From NCBI GenBank assembly GCA_943356455.1, contig CALRFB010000006.1, forward strand, positions 1,943 through 22,355: DNA of 20,413 bases. The letters are read 5' to 3'. Each line of letters starts with the position of its first letter. The first letter of the stretch is position 1. The position numbers and the translations under genes were made by a program. Below, in pieces: positions 1 through 7,599 of this stretch. The notes under the pieces are model-generated. The model was not told the origin of the DNA and did no database searches. It saw nothing but the letters and a program-made list of their open reading frames with translations. The stretch comes from Candidatus Nomurabacteria bacterium (GTDB lineage: Bacteria; Patescibacteriota; Minisyncoccia; Phycocordibacterales; UBA9973).

Positions 1-13
1 AAAGGTATACCAT

Positions 14-1012
14 ATGAGTACAATGAATCGCGAAGAAATAATCAGCATTCTCGAATACGGTGTCATGGCGCCTTCTACGCACAATACGCAGCCATGGAAG
101 TTTTCTATTACTAACGACGGTGTTGAAATATACCTAGACCAAACACGCATACTAACGCAAGCTGATCCGCACATGCGTGATGCATTTATCAGCATCGGTT
201 GTTTGATCGAAAATATCAGCATTGCTGCAACTGCAAAAGGGTATGGCGCGCAAGTCTGTATTTATAGTCCTGAACGAAATAAAACAAATGCTGTTGCTGC
301 AATTATTTTTTCAAAAAAAAGTGACTCAGCCGAAAAATCAAACCGCGCACTTTTCGATACAATTCCAAAACGTGTAAATTCCCGTGGTCTGTTTACCAAG
401 GAAGCTGTACCGCTTGCAAAAATAGAGTCAGAAATTGCCATCATGGCGCAAGGAGGTTATTTTACTATGCATTCAATTGCTATGGTTACTGACCAAACGC
501 AACTCAATAGTATTGCGCAACTTACCGAAGAGGGTATTGCCGAAGCGCACCACAGCGACGCTTTCCGCGAGGAGATGTCACATTGGATGCCGTCTGCACT
601 TTCAAAAAGAAAAAATGGTTTGCAGTGGTATTCACTCCATATGCCTTTTTTCCTATCATTTTTTATTGCCGAGATAATCAAAAATAAAGATATGGGACAT
701 GTACTCGCAAAAAAGAGTGCAGATTGCGTACGCAGTGCACAAGTCGGTTTGGCATTTACTGCGAATGAAGAAAATCTTGCCACATGGATGACGGTCGGCC
801 GTTCCGCAGAGCACCTCATGTTGTATATTCAGTCACTCGGTTTTCATACTTCTATATACGTCGGTGGTACCGAGATCGGTGATCGTGCCAAAGATTTTGC
901 GCAACTTCTTGGAGGTGAATGTAAGCCACAATTTTTCTTTGTTGTCGGTAAAATCAGTACACCTCATAAAGTATCACCACGCGAAAGTGTCATTTCTAAA
1001 TTACTTAACTAA
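14..1012 (+). CDS. Acg-like nitroreductase family FMN oxidoreductase
   Basis: The 332-residue product resembles the twin-nitroreductase-fold Acg family. Near the N-terminus it has the family motif APSTHNTQPWKF (residues 19-30), a mid-protein PKRVNSRGLF segment like the second half-site, and a C-terminal stretch WMTVGRSAEHLMLYIQSLG followed by PQFFFVVG, which matches the usual end of the fold. Family members bind FMN and are expected to carry out NAD(P)H-dependent reductions or dehydrogenations; the substrate here is unknown. No signal peptide is visible, so it is probably cytoplasmic. The gene lies 8 bases upstream of an E1/ThiF-like gene. In actinobacterial Rv1355c-type proteins a ThiF-like domain and a nitroreductase domain are fused, so the two genes probably act together. 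The start is uncertain because the window begins 13 bases upstream; a second in-frame ATG lies at 23. The family call is fairly sure and the function is not. Confidence 0.8.
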   Translation: MSTMNREEIISILEYGVMAPSTHNTQPWKFSITNDGVEIYLDQTRILTQADPHMRDAFISIGCLIENISIAATAKGYGAQVCIYSPERNKTNAVAAIIFSKKSDSAEKSNRALFDTIPKRVNSRGLFTKEAVPLAKIESEIAIMAQGGYFTMHSIAMVTDQTQLNSIAQLTEEGIAEAHHSDAFREEMSHWMPSALSKRKNGLQWYSLHMPFFLSFFIAEIIKNKDMGHVLAKKSADCVRSAQVGLAFTANEENLATWMTVGRSAEHLMLYIQSLGFHTSIYVGGTEIGDRAKDFAQLLGGECKPQFFFVVGKISTPHKVSPRESVISKLLN

Positions 1013-1020
1013 TATTTTTT

Positions 1021-2142
1021 ATGGATACATATAAAAAAATCATTGAGTTGGCAGAGCAGTCTAAAGAATTACGCAAAGAATGGCAGGCTATTGTTTTTGA
1101 TGCCGCAAATCCTGCTGATATTGAAAAAATACATACCCTGATCGACAATCACAAAATCACAAACATTGTTGAAGGCACTGACACACAACTGCAGGAATTG
1201 GCAACGATCTCTGATCCAACCAAGATTTCGCACACCATGCTTACTGGTGAACAAAAAGTGCAGCCGCTTGCCCCCCAAGAAAGCCTCTGGGTGTACTATC
1301 CTTGGCACTTCGCACTTGTGCATATTGTTAACGAAGCTGATTTTAAAAAAATGCGTCTCTCGCGCAACGAACCCCTCATCACCAAAGAAGAACAAGCCAA
1401 GGTACGCAATCTGTCGATTTCCTTTGCAGGTCTCAATGTTGGTAATCCATGCGCAGTATGTTGTGCGCTTGAAGGTATTGGTGAAGAGGGCACAACCAAA
1501 CTTGCCGATTTTGATCCATTGTCTGCCACAAACCTCAACCGTTTTCGTGCTGGCCTTATTGAAACTGAAACCAATAAAGCGATTATCACTGCTCGGCAAA
1601 TAGTCGAAGTAAATCCTTTCGCTCAAATTGATATGTATGAAGCCGGTTTGAAGCCAGACAATTTGGAACAGTTTTTACAAGGTGCAGATATTTTGGTTGA
1701 AGAAATCGATAATTTGAAATTGAAAATTGCTTTGCGAGACATGGCAAAAGCTAAAAAAATCCCGGTGATTATGGTTACGGGGGACGGCGAAAATGTCATT
1801 CTAGATGTTGAACGCTACGATCTGGAAAATCCAGATATTTTGAATGGTCATCTTGCTGTGGAAACAATACAGTCAATCCAGTCTATGGTGCCAGGACAAG
1901 GTACATTTGAAGAGCGTGTCATGTTAGCCCGCGACTTTATGGGTCCAGTAGGGGAGCTCAATACTCGCCTCTACGATTCTTTCTCTATGGTTGGCAAAAG
2001 CCTCGCCGGTATCCCACAATTGGCAGAATCATCATTTTGCCGCGGGGCAGTAATTGCCCATGCTGTGCGCCGTATATTTGCCGAGTCAGAAACGCTCAAA
2101 TCAGGTCGATATCGCCTCAATGTCCGACAGGCCCTTTCCTAA
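1021..2142 (+). CDS. E1/ThiF-like adenylyltransferase, Rv1355c (MoeY-annotated) type
   Basis: The 373-residue product has a roughly 130-residue N-terminal region followed by an E1/ThiF/MoeB-type nucleotide-binding domain. Visible signs are a modified glycine loop (GLNVGNP, from residue 137), LADFD (161-165) then NLNR (171-174) as in other E1-like enzymes, EEIDN (227-231) near the usual catalytic Asp region, and LDVERYDLE (261-269). The segments RNEPLITKEEQ, ADFDxLxxxNLNR and IPVIMVTxD match my memory of the Rv1355c family better than classical MoeB or ThiF. No CxxC zinc pairs are seen, and no ubiquitin-like partner or molybdopterin gene is nearby. The expected chemistry is ATP-dependent adenylation of a carboxylate or C-terminus; the substrate is unknown. 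It starts 8 bases after the nitroreductase stop, and TAATAT (1010-1015) overlapping that stop could be an internal -10 box. The family is fairly sure; a molybdopterin role is not supported. Confidence 0.8.
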   Translation: MDTYKKIIELAEQSKELRKEWQAIVFDAANPADIEKIHTLIDNHKITNIVEGTDTQLQELATISDPTKISHTMLTGEQKVQPLAPQESLWVYYPWHFALVHIVNEADFKKMRLSRNEPLITKEEQAKVRNLSISFAGLNVGNPCAVCCALEGIGEEGTTKLADFDPLSATNLNRFRAGLIETETNKAIITARQIVEVNPFAQIDMYEAGLKPDNLEQFLQGADILVEEIDNLKLKIALRDMAKAKKIPVIMVTGDGENVILDVERYDLENPDILNGHLAVETIQSIQSMVPGQGTFEERVMLARDFMGPVGELNTRLYDSFSMVGKSLAGIPQLAESSFCRGAVIAHAVRRIFAESETLKSGRYRLNVRQALS

Positions 2143-2154
2143 ATCACAAATCTA

Positions 2155-2163
2155 TGGTAATAT
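2155..2163 (+). promoter_or_regulatory. Possible extended -10 before the ligase-like gene
   Basis: TGG followed by TAATAT lies 12 bases before the ATG at 2176, in the 33-base gap after the ThiF-like gene. It resembles the extended -10 before murG, but spacing to the start is looser and there is no clear -35. It could allow separate expression of the ligase-like gene. Confidence 0.35.
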
Positions 2164-2175
2164 ATTGCCATTCCT

Positions 2176-2628
2176 ATGCCATTAGAATTGTTTAAGAAAA
2201 CCCTTGCGACAGTAGAAGCATATAGGCATTTCCTCGAAGACCAAGGCTTCGATTCCAAAAACGTTGTCTCGATGGCTGATTTCGAGCGTCTCCCGTTTGT
2301 CACCAAAGACAACTATCTCCGTAAATATCAGCTTTCTCAGCTAGTACCGAATGGTAAAATCCCACCGGTTATTTCATCGAGCTCGGGTTCGTCTGGAAAA
2401 CCATACTATTGGCCACGCGGTGATGCTCAAGAAGAAATGGGCGCACGGCTTCACGAAGAAATCTTTCGTGATATTTTCAAAATCGGTAAATCAAAGACAC
2501 TGGTGATTGTTTGTTTTTCTATGGGTAGCTGGGTTGCTGGCACATTTACACTCGCTTCATGTCGTGCACTTTGGTCTAAATACAATATCACTGTGGCTAC
2601 ACCGGGTATTGAACGTGAAGATATTTAG
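2176..2628 (+). CDS. N-terminal fragment of the ligase-like enzyme (150 aa)
   Basis: This is the part upstream of the in-frame TAG. It contains the substrate-side N-terminal region and the glycine/serine-rich ATP phosphate loop, but lacks the later adenylate-binding and hinge motifs, so it cannot be a complete ligase alone. It could act only if the downstream fragment is also made and assembles with it, or if the TAG is read through. Confidence 0.5.
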   Translation: MPLELFKKTLATVEAYRHFLEDQGFDSKNVVSMADFERLPFVTKDNYLRKYQLSQLVPNGKIPPVISSSSGSSGKPYYWPRGDAQEEMGARLHEEIFRDIFKIGKSKTLVIVCFSMGSWVAGTFTLASCRALWSKYNITVATPGIEREDI

Positions 2629-2634
2629 GCAGTC

Positions 2635-3573
2635 ATGCAAAAATATGCACCACAGCTCGAACGGGTGATTTTGGCAGGCTACCCACCGTTCTTGATGGAC
2701 GTTATGAATGAAGCAGTAAAACGCAAGTTCAATTTCTCACACGGAAAATATACATTTATCACTGCTGGTGAAAACTTTTCAGAAAAATGGCGTGATGTAC
2801 TCCTCTCGACTGTCGGTTCAACGGACCCGCTACACGACTCGGTGAACATTTATGGCACAGCAGACGCTTGCGCTCTTGGTCACGAAACACCGCTTTCGAT
2901 TTTCTTACGCCGAAAAGCCATGGAAGATATTCAACTTCGCAATGAACTCTTTGGTGATCTGACATTTATCCCAACACTCGTCGCGTACGATCCAAACCGT
3001 ATTTATTTTGAAACGGTTAACGATGAAATCGTACTGAGTGTTGATTCGGGTATTCCGCTCATTCGCTATAACATTAAAGACAATGGCCATGTGTATTCGC
3101 GAGATGAAATCAAGAATATTCTCGAAAAATGCGGACTTAGTAAAGAAGCCAAAGCTTTGTTTGCAAGTGATACATTACCACTCGTTGGTTTGTTTGGACG
3201 AAAAGATGTGTCTACAACTTTTTACGCACTCAACATTTACCCAGAAAATATCAAAGCTGGTCTCGAAGATGATTTGCTCCGTCCGCTTGTGTCCGGTAAA
3301 TTTGTTATTCGCACAGAAATGTCTAAAGATCAGCAGGATCAGAAATTGCTTATTTCAGTCGAGCTTGCCCCACAGGTAAAATCATCGATGCATATCCGTA
3401 CGCTTATTCGTACGAGCATAATCAATCACTTGATAGAACTCAATGCCGAGTATCGAAAACTCTATAATTCAATCAAAAAGAAGGCCTCGCCCAAGGTAAC
3501 CGTAGAGGAGAATGGCCACGCAATGTTCGCAATCCGCAAAAATAAGATGAAATGGATAAATAATGCTATATAA
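2635..3573 (+). CDS. C-terminal fragment of the ligase-like enzyme (312 aa)
   Basis: This part keeps the A5-like YGTAD, A7-like RYNIKD and A8-like GRKDV motifs and the C-terminal lid domain, but not the ATP phosphate loop. The ATG at 2635 is in frame with the upstream fragment and 6 bases after its stop, so reinitiation is conceivable; the only ribosome-binding hint is a weak AGG at 2627-2629. Coding quality is as good after the stop as before it, which argues against old decay. Confidence 0.5.
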   Translation: MQKYAPQLERVILAGYPPFLMDVMNEAVKRKFNFSHGKYTFITAGENFSEKWRDVLLSTVGSTDPLHDSVNIYGTADACALGHETPLSIFLRRKAMEDIQLRNELFGDLTFIPTLVAYDPNRIYFETVNDEIVLSVDSGIPLIRYNIKDNGHVYSRDEIKNILEKCGLSKEAKALFASDTLPLVGLFGRKDVSTTFYALNIYPENIKAGLEDDLLRPLVSGKFVIRTEMSKDQQDQKLLISVELAPQVKSSMHIRTLIRTSIINHLIELNAEYRKLYNSIKKKASPKVTVEENGHAMFAIRKNKMKWINNAI

Positions 3574-3574
3574 T
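3564..3574 (+). promoter_or_regulatory. Probable -10 region of the histidine kinase gene
   Basis: TGC then TATATAAT covers the last codons and stop of the ligase-like gene. TATAAT (3569-3574) ends 10 bases before the ATG at 3585. No clear -35 and no Shine-Dalgarno are seen, so a very short or absent leader is likely. Confidence 0.4.
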
Positions 3575-3584
3575 ATATAACGTA

Positions 3585-5186
3585 ATGAATATAACGTTCG
3601 CGTTTACGTTGATAATCAGTTTTGCCATTTTTTATATCGGAGCAATTGTCTATTTGCACGATCGAAAAAATGCGAGCAATCAAATATTCTTCCTCATCAG
3701 CATCTTTACGGTGCTCTGGTCTGTTGCCAATTATTTTTCTGTGGAAGCAGCTCCAGCGTACGTGCTCTTTTTTGCACGTCTCGTTTTACTTTTTGCAATA
3801 CCGCACATCGTACTGTTTTATTTTTTCATACGCAACTTCCCAAACCGTACATTGTCGATACCGCCGCTTGAAATGGTAATTATCTCGGCAATTGGCCTGT
3901 GTGTTATGTCGCTTACTCAGACGCCGTTCGTATTTTCAGATGTAAATTTTACCAAATCTGCAATACCGACACCAGAGCCGGGTAAGTTCATACCTGTATT
4001 CGCACTGATGGTTATTGGTACGCTTTTGCTTACCGTAATTTTCCTTATAAAAAAATACGCACAAGCTTCAAAAAGTGACAAACGTCACTGGCTCGTCATG
4101 CTCATCGGTTTTGCGGTGAGTTACATTGGACTTATCATTACCAATTTCGTCATCGTCAATACGTCAAACGACACACGCTTCATCATCTACGCACCTGCAT
4201 TTATGCTGCCAATGATTGTGGGGACAGCATATTCGATTTTGAGATATCGCTTACTCAATGTAAAAGCCGTTGCGACTGAAATCTTTGTATTTGCTATTCT
4301 CTCGATTTCGATAATACAAATTTTTGCTTCCAAGTCAGGTGTCTATCTTGGTATCAACATAGTTGTCTTTATGACTAACGTTATATTCTCTGTCGGCCTC
4401 ATCCGCAGCGTCTTACGTGAAGTAGAACAGAAAGAACGCCTCGAAAAATTGAGTTTGGCGCTTGAAGATGCAAATGAAAAGCTCAAGGATGTCGATAAAC
4501 GCAAGACCGAATTCTTGTCGCTGGCTTCGCACCAACTGCGCAGTCCGATTACGGCGATCAAAGGATACACATCGATGCTGCTCGAAGATTCTTACGGTAC
4601 CGTTGCAGACCAACAGCGAGAACCAATCAGTCGTGTTTTCCAATCGAGCCTTAACCTTGCAAATGTCGTCGAAGACTTACTCGATGTAGCTAAAATCGAG
4701 CAAGGCGGCATGAAATATGTTGTTTCAGATATCGACCTCGAACAGATCACCTCATCACTTTCCAAAGAGTTTGCTCTAACGGCCAAGAGTAAAGGTCTCG
4801 AACTTCAATATGAAAATCTCGGCGCGTCGCCATGTATCGTCAGTATCGATCCTGTGAAATTCCGCCAGGTAATTTTGAACTTGCTCGACAACTCTATCAA
4901 ATACACACAAACCGGCTGGGTAAAACTCAGTATTAAAAAAGACGGCAAAAATGCCATTGTCGCTATTTCAGATTCGGGTATGGGGATGTCACCAGAAACA
5001 AAAACCAAACTGTTTGGCAAATTTGTTCGTGGGGAAGGTAGTAAAGTAAATGCGGGCGGATCCGGTATCGGCCTATATCTAGCAAAAGAAATTGTTGAAG
5101 CGCACAAGGGAACTGTTTCGGCAGATTCACCAGGTCTCGGCAAAGGCGCTACGTTTACCGTAACTATTCCACTTAAAACGGCTTAG
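3585..5186 (+). CDS. Membrane sensor histidine kinase (orphan)
   Basis: The 533-residue protein has about seven hydrophobic segments in residues 1-265, resembling the 7TM N-terminal sensor region common in Parcubacteria kinases. A charged linker or coiled coil (about 285-310) then leads to a complete kinase core. The H-box SLASHQLRSP carries the likely phosphorylated His at 316, the N-box LDNSIKYT has Asn at 436, the G1 box is SDSGMGMS (462-469) and the G2 box is GGSGIGLYLAK (from 491). All ATP-binding boxes look intact, so it should autophosphorylate and pass phosphate to a response regulator. No regulator gene is present in this window. The signal is unknown; with no PAS or periplasmic domain visible, sensing is probably through the membrane region. 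It starts 11 bases after the ligase-like gene and ends in TAG, overlapping the 3' end of convergent cysS by 14 bases. Confidence 0.92.
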   Translation: MNITFAFTLIISFAIFYIGAIVYLHDRKNASNQIFFLISIFTVLWSVANYFSVEAAPAYVLFFARLVLLFAIPHIVLFYFFIRNFPNRTLSIPPLEMVIISAIGLCVMSLTQTPFVFSDVNFTKSAIPTPEPGKFIPVFALMVIGTLLLTVIFLIKKYAQASKSDKRHWLVMLIGFAVSYIGLIITNFVIVNTSNDTRFIIYAPAFMLPMIVGTAYSILRYRLLNVKAVATEIFVFAILSISIIQIFASKSGVYLGINIVVFMTNVIFSVGLIRSVLREVEQKERLEKLSLALEDANEKLKDVDKRKTEFLSLASHQLRSPITAIKGYTSMLLEDSYGTVADQQREPISRVFQSSLNLANVVEDLLDVAKIEQGGMKYVVSDIDLEQITSSLSKEFALTAKSKGLELQYENLGASPCIVSIDPVKFRQVILNLLDNSIKYTQTGWVKLSIKKDGKNAIVAISDSGMGMSPETKTKLFGKFVRGEGSKVNAGGSGIGLYLAKEIVEAHKGTVSADSPGLGKGATFTVTIPLKTA

Positions 5187-6591
5187 GAGAAAGTTTTATC
5201 GGTACAATTTGAAAACCATCTTTACTATCACGAACTGTAAAGCCTTCAGCTTCAATTAGACTTCGTAAGTCATCGGCTTTCCTAAAATCTTTATTTGCTC
5301 GAGCAATAGTGCGCTCGTTAGCAAGTGACACTACGTTTTCAGGCACCACCACGTCAGGAAGCATTCCAAATCCTAAACTAAATATATGATCAAAATACAG
5401 GATAGTTGCGCGCTTAACCGAAGGGAATAGCTGTTCATCTTTAAATAGTGCAAAAAGAAGAGCAATAGCTTTCGGAGTGTCGAGGTCGTCGTGTATACAG
5501 TCAGTAAAAGATTTTATATAAACTTCATCTGCAGGTGCTTCTTCTTTGGGAAGCGCAATAAACGCTTCGTACAGAGTTGTGAGTGCGGTGTCTGCGGCTC
5601 GAAGTGCATCATAAGTAAAGTTTATGGGAGAACGATAGTGTGCCATCAGCAACCACAAACGGTAGCTTTCGGCCCGAGCGATTTTTATCACGTCTGCCAA
5701 ATACACATCGTTTGAAAGCGACTTGGAAATTTTCTCGCCATCAACGTTTACAAAACCGCCATGCATCCAGACATGGGCAAGAGGTTCGCCATAAGCACAT
5801 TCAGACTGAGCGATTTCATTTGTATGATGCACAGGGATATGGTCGATACCACCGGTATGTATGTCAAAAGGCTGACCGAGGTATCTTCTGGCCATAGCCG
5901 AACATTCAATATGCCAGCCAGGAAAACCAATACCCCACGGTGAAGTGTAGCCGATTTGTTCCTCGCCATCTTTTGCCGCAGATGCAAATTTCCACAATGC
6001 AAAATCGCGCTGAGAATGCTTTTCTATTTTTTCACCAATGCGTGACTCAAGTTGCTTGGAGTCTTCTGTGTCGAGCCCAGCAAGTTGGCCGTATGTTTTC
6101 ATTTTTTTAGTATCAAAATAAATACCATCGCTAGTCGCATATGCGAAACCTTTTTTTTGAAGGCGTTCGATGAGTTCTATATCTTCGGTGATATTGTCAC
6201 TCGCAAAAGGCATTTCGTGTGGCAATAAAATACGCAATGACCGCAAATCCGCGACAAATGCGTCTCTGTAAAAGTTTGCAATTTCTCGCATTGCTGCGAG
6301 CGTCATAGGTTTACCTTCACGCTTCAGAGCTTTTACCATCTTGTCGTCACCATCATCTGCATCACTTGTCAGGTGGCCGATGTCGGTGATATTGATAACC
6401 TGCTTAACATGTTGGCCAGATTGCTCTACCGTGCGACGAAGTGTGTCGGCAAAAATGTATGCTCGTAAGTTGCCGATATGTGCATAATTGTAGACTGTCG
6501 GTCCACAGTGGTACATATGCACAGACGAAGAATCAATCGAAGTAAAAACTTCTTTTTTCTTGGTGAGCGTATTGTAGAAAACTAAAGCCAT
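5173..6591 (-). CDS. cysS: Cysteinyl-tRNA synthetase
   Basis: This class I aminoacyl-tRNA synthetase (472 residues) charges tRNA-Cys in the cytoplasm. The HIGH motif appears as HIGN (38-41) in GPTVYNYAHIGNLRAY, and the KMSKS motif as KISKS (287-291). The catalytic zinc site is recognisable: Cys29 in MYHCGPTVY, Cys230 in PGWHIECSAMA, His255/256 and Glu259 in HHTNEIAQSE. The C-terminal part contains the DALR-like helical region and the usual KDFRKADDLR segment. Length is near the family norm of about 460 residues. The ATG overlaps the corA stop by 10 bases on the same strand, so translation is probably coupled to corA; no promoter of its own is seen. The stop lies inside the end of the convergent kinase gene, with no terminator between them. 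The identification is very secure. Confidence 0.97.
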   Translation of the reverse strand: MALVFYNTLTKKKEVFTSIDSSSVHMYHCGPTVYNYAHIGNLRAYIFADTLRRTVEQSGQHVKQVINITDIGHLTSDADDGDDKMVKALKREGKPMTLAAMREIANFYRDAFVADLRSLRILLPHEMPFASDNITEDIELIERLQKKGFAYATSDGIYFDTKKMKTYGQLAGLDTEDSKQLESRIGEKIEKHSQRDFALWKFASAAKDGEEQIGYTSPWGIGFPGWHIECSAMARRYLGQPFDIHTGGIDHIPVHHTNEIAQSECAYGEPLAHVWMHGGFVNVDGEKISKSLSNDVYLADVIKIARAESYRLWLLMAHYRSPINFTYDALRAADTALTTLYEAFIALPKEEAPADEVYIKSFTDCIHDDLDTPKAIALLFALFKDEQLFPSVKRATILYFDHIFSLGFGMLPDVVVPENVVSLANERTIARANKDFRKADDLRSLIEAEGFTVRDSKDGFQIVPIKLSPKPF

Positions 6592-7496
6592 TTCTTACGT
6601 CTAAAGTAAAAGATAAGCAAGAGACCGGTGACAATCATAGCAGCCACGACAGTCAAAAAGTCTCTAAATGAATTGATGAATACGATATTGCTCGTCATGC
6701 CGAAAACACCAGTGATAAGCGTCAGTGGCAACATGACAAAAGAGATAATGGTGAGCACTTTGATAGTTTCATTTGTTTTCGAAGTGAGTAGGGCATCGTT
6801 CGTGTCTTTGAGGTCATCGAGGATTTCTTTGTGGCTTTCCATAATACTCTCGACTCGGCGATATTCTCCTGTGATAGATTCGAGATGATGTTTAAATTTG
6901 TCGCCGAAAAGGTGAACACCGGCAGATTCAAATGACATGAGAACGTGTTCGTGAAAACGGATCGCTTGTTTAAAGTCGAGCAATTTACGGTTGATGTTCG
7001 AAATAACACGTACCATTTTCTCTTCTTTGTTTTCAAAAATATTCTGCTCAATGTCTTTGAGGTCTTCTTCTATCTCAAATAACTGTGCTTCAGAGTATTT
7101 GTAGAGTTCACGCATGATGTAAAAAAGGAGAAAACCAGCATGATCGCCCATGGGTCGCTTGTCGAGTATAGATTTTACTTCAAATACACGCGAAAATTCG
7201 TGCAGCGGGTCGATTGGTTCATAGTGAACAGTAATCAAAAAATCTTTACCCACGATAAAGTCGATTTCTTGTTCGTAGCGAACACCGTCACGTGAACGAC
7301 CGATGATAGGGAAGTGTAATACGAGGTATGCGAAATGGGGATATAAATCAACTTTGCCGTGAACACTTTTTACTAAAAGTTCTTCACCAACGAGGTCAGG
7401 CAAGTGGTAGTCGTCCATGAGACTCATGACTTCATCACGAGTCGGACCCTCAACGTCTATCCATGTTAGGCCTTTGTGTTTATACTTTGAAACCAT
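6582..7496 (-). CDS. corA: CorA-family divalent cation transporter with a variant GMN motif
   Basis: The 304-residue product has the CorA/ZntB layout: a mixed alpha/beta cytoplasmic domain (about 1-120), long charged helices (about 125-245), and two C-terminal membrane segments (about 249-265 and 281-297) ending in a basic tail RRKKW. The family forms pentameric channels for Mg2+ or other divalent ions. The signature after TM1 normally reads GMN; here it is GMT (266-268, in GVFGMTSN), so ion specificity or activity may differ. The open frame extends upstream to 7568, but that would cross the terminator of the neighbouring gene. ATG at 7496 is chosen because TATAAT lies exactly 6 bases before it, implying a leaderless mRNA. 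The TAG stop overlaps the cysS start. Fold assignment is sure; cation choice is not. Confidence 0.9.
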   Translation of the reverse strand: MVSKYKHKGLTWIDVEGPTRDEVMSLMDDYHLPDLVGEELLVKSVHGKVDLYPHFAYLVLHFPIIGRSRDGVRYEQEIDFIVGKDFLITVHYEPIDPLHEFSRVFEVKSILDKRPMGDHAGFLLFYIMRELYKYSEAQLFEIEEDLKDIEQNIFENKEEKMVRVISNINRKLLDFKQAIRFHEHVLMSFESAGVHLFGDKFKHHLESITGEYRRVESIMESHKEILDDLKDTNDALLTSKTNETIKVLTIISFVMLPLTLITGVFGMTSNIVFINSFRDFLTVVAAMIVTGLLLIFYFRRKKWL

Positions 7497-7502
7497 GTTG
7501 CA

Positions 7503-7508
7503 ATTATA
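7503..7508 (-). promoter_or_regulatory. -10 box of corA-cysS, leaderless type
   Basis: On the minus strand a perfect TATAAT ends 6 bases before the corA ATG (7496), placing the transcription start on or next to the start codon. No convincing -35 is seen at the usual distance. Confidence 0.6.
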
Positions 7509-7554
7509 TAGTGAAACAGCATAAGAGGGTAGTGGAAACAGGTATGCGTAAAAT

Positions 7555-7585
7555 AAAAAACCGCCCAAGTATAGTACTTCGGCGG
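7555..7585 (-). terminator. Intrinsic terminator of the minus-strand unknown gene
   Basis: Read on the minus strand, CCGCC-G-AAGTA, a CTA loop, TACTT-G-GGCGG form a 10-bp stem with one G/G mismatch, followed by six T. It begins 14 bases after the stop codon at 7600 and separates this gene from corA. Confidence 0.85.
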
Positions 7586-7599
7586 CCTAGTGTCGGTGA

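Larger units (their letters stand above)
2176..3573 (+). pseudogene. Phenylacetate-CoA-ligase-like adenylating enzyme interrupted by one in-frame TAG
   Basis: One reading frame runs from 2176 to 3573 and encodes a 465-codon adenylate-forming enzyme of the PaaK-like branch, except for TAG at 2626-2628 (codon 151). Before the stop: LPFVTKDNYL (39-48) and the ATP-binding loop SSSSGSSGKP (67-76). After it: YGTADACALGHETP (the A5-like motif), IPLIRYNIKD (A7-like) and GLFGRKDV (A8-like), plus a small C-terminal domain. Full length is close to the roughly 430-440 residues usual for the family, and there is no frameshift, so a single substitution (for example CAG to TAG) explains the break. An ATG at 2635, in the same frame and 6 bases after the stop, has a weak AGG five bases upstream and could restart translation, giving two chains of 150 and 312 residues. 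Expected chemistry is adenylation of a carboxylate and transfer to CoA or another thiol. Recent nonsense mutation, a split but active enzyme, or a sequence error all remain possible. Confidence 0.75.

Noticed and set aside
1069..1626. 185-codon minus-strand open frame inside the ThiF-like gene
   Set aside because: It overlaps a well-supported gene, shows no family motif and has no promoter; it is a shadow frame.
1021..2142. Molybdopterin biosynthesis gene (moeB/moeY function)
   Set aside because: The name comes only from an old annotation of related proteins; there are no zinc cysteines, no MoaD-like partner and no molybdopterin genes nearby.
2176..3573. Alternative genetic code or pyrrolysine-type decoding of TAG
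   Set aside because: corA and the kinase use TAG as a genuine stop, and no other coding frame contains an internal TAG; a local event is simpler.
7497..7568. Longer corA frame starting at 7568
   Set aside because: It would run through the terminator hairpin of the upstream gene and past a TATAAT box placed 6 bases before ATG 7496; the added residues do not resemble CorA.
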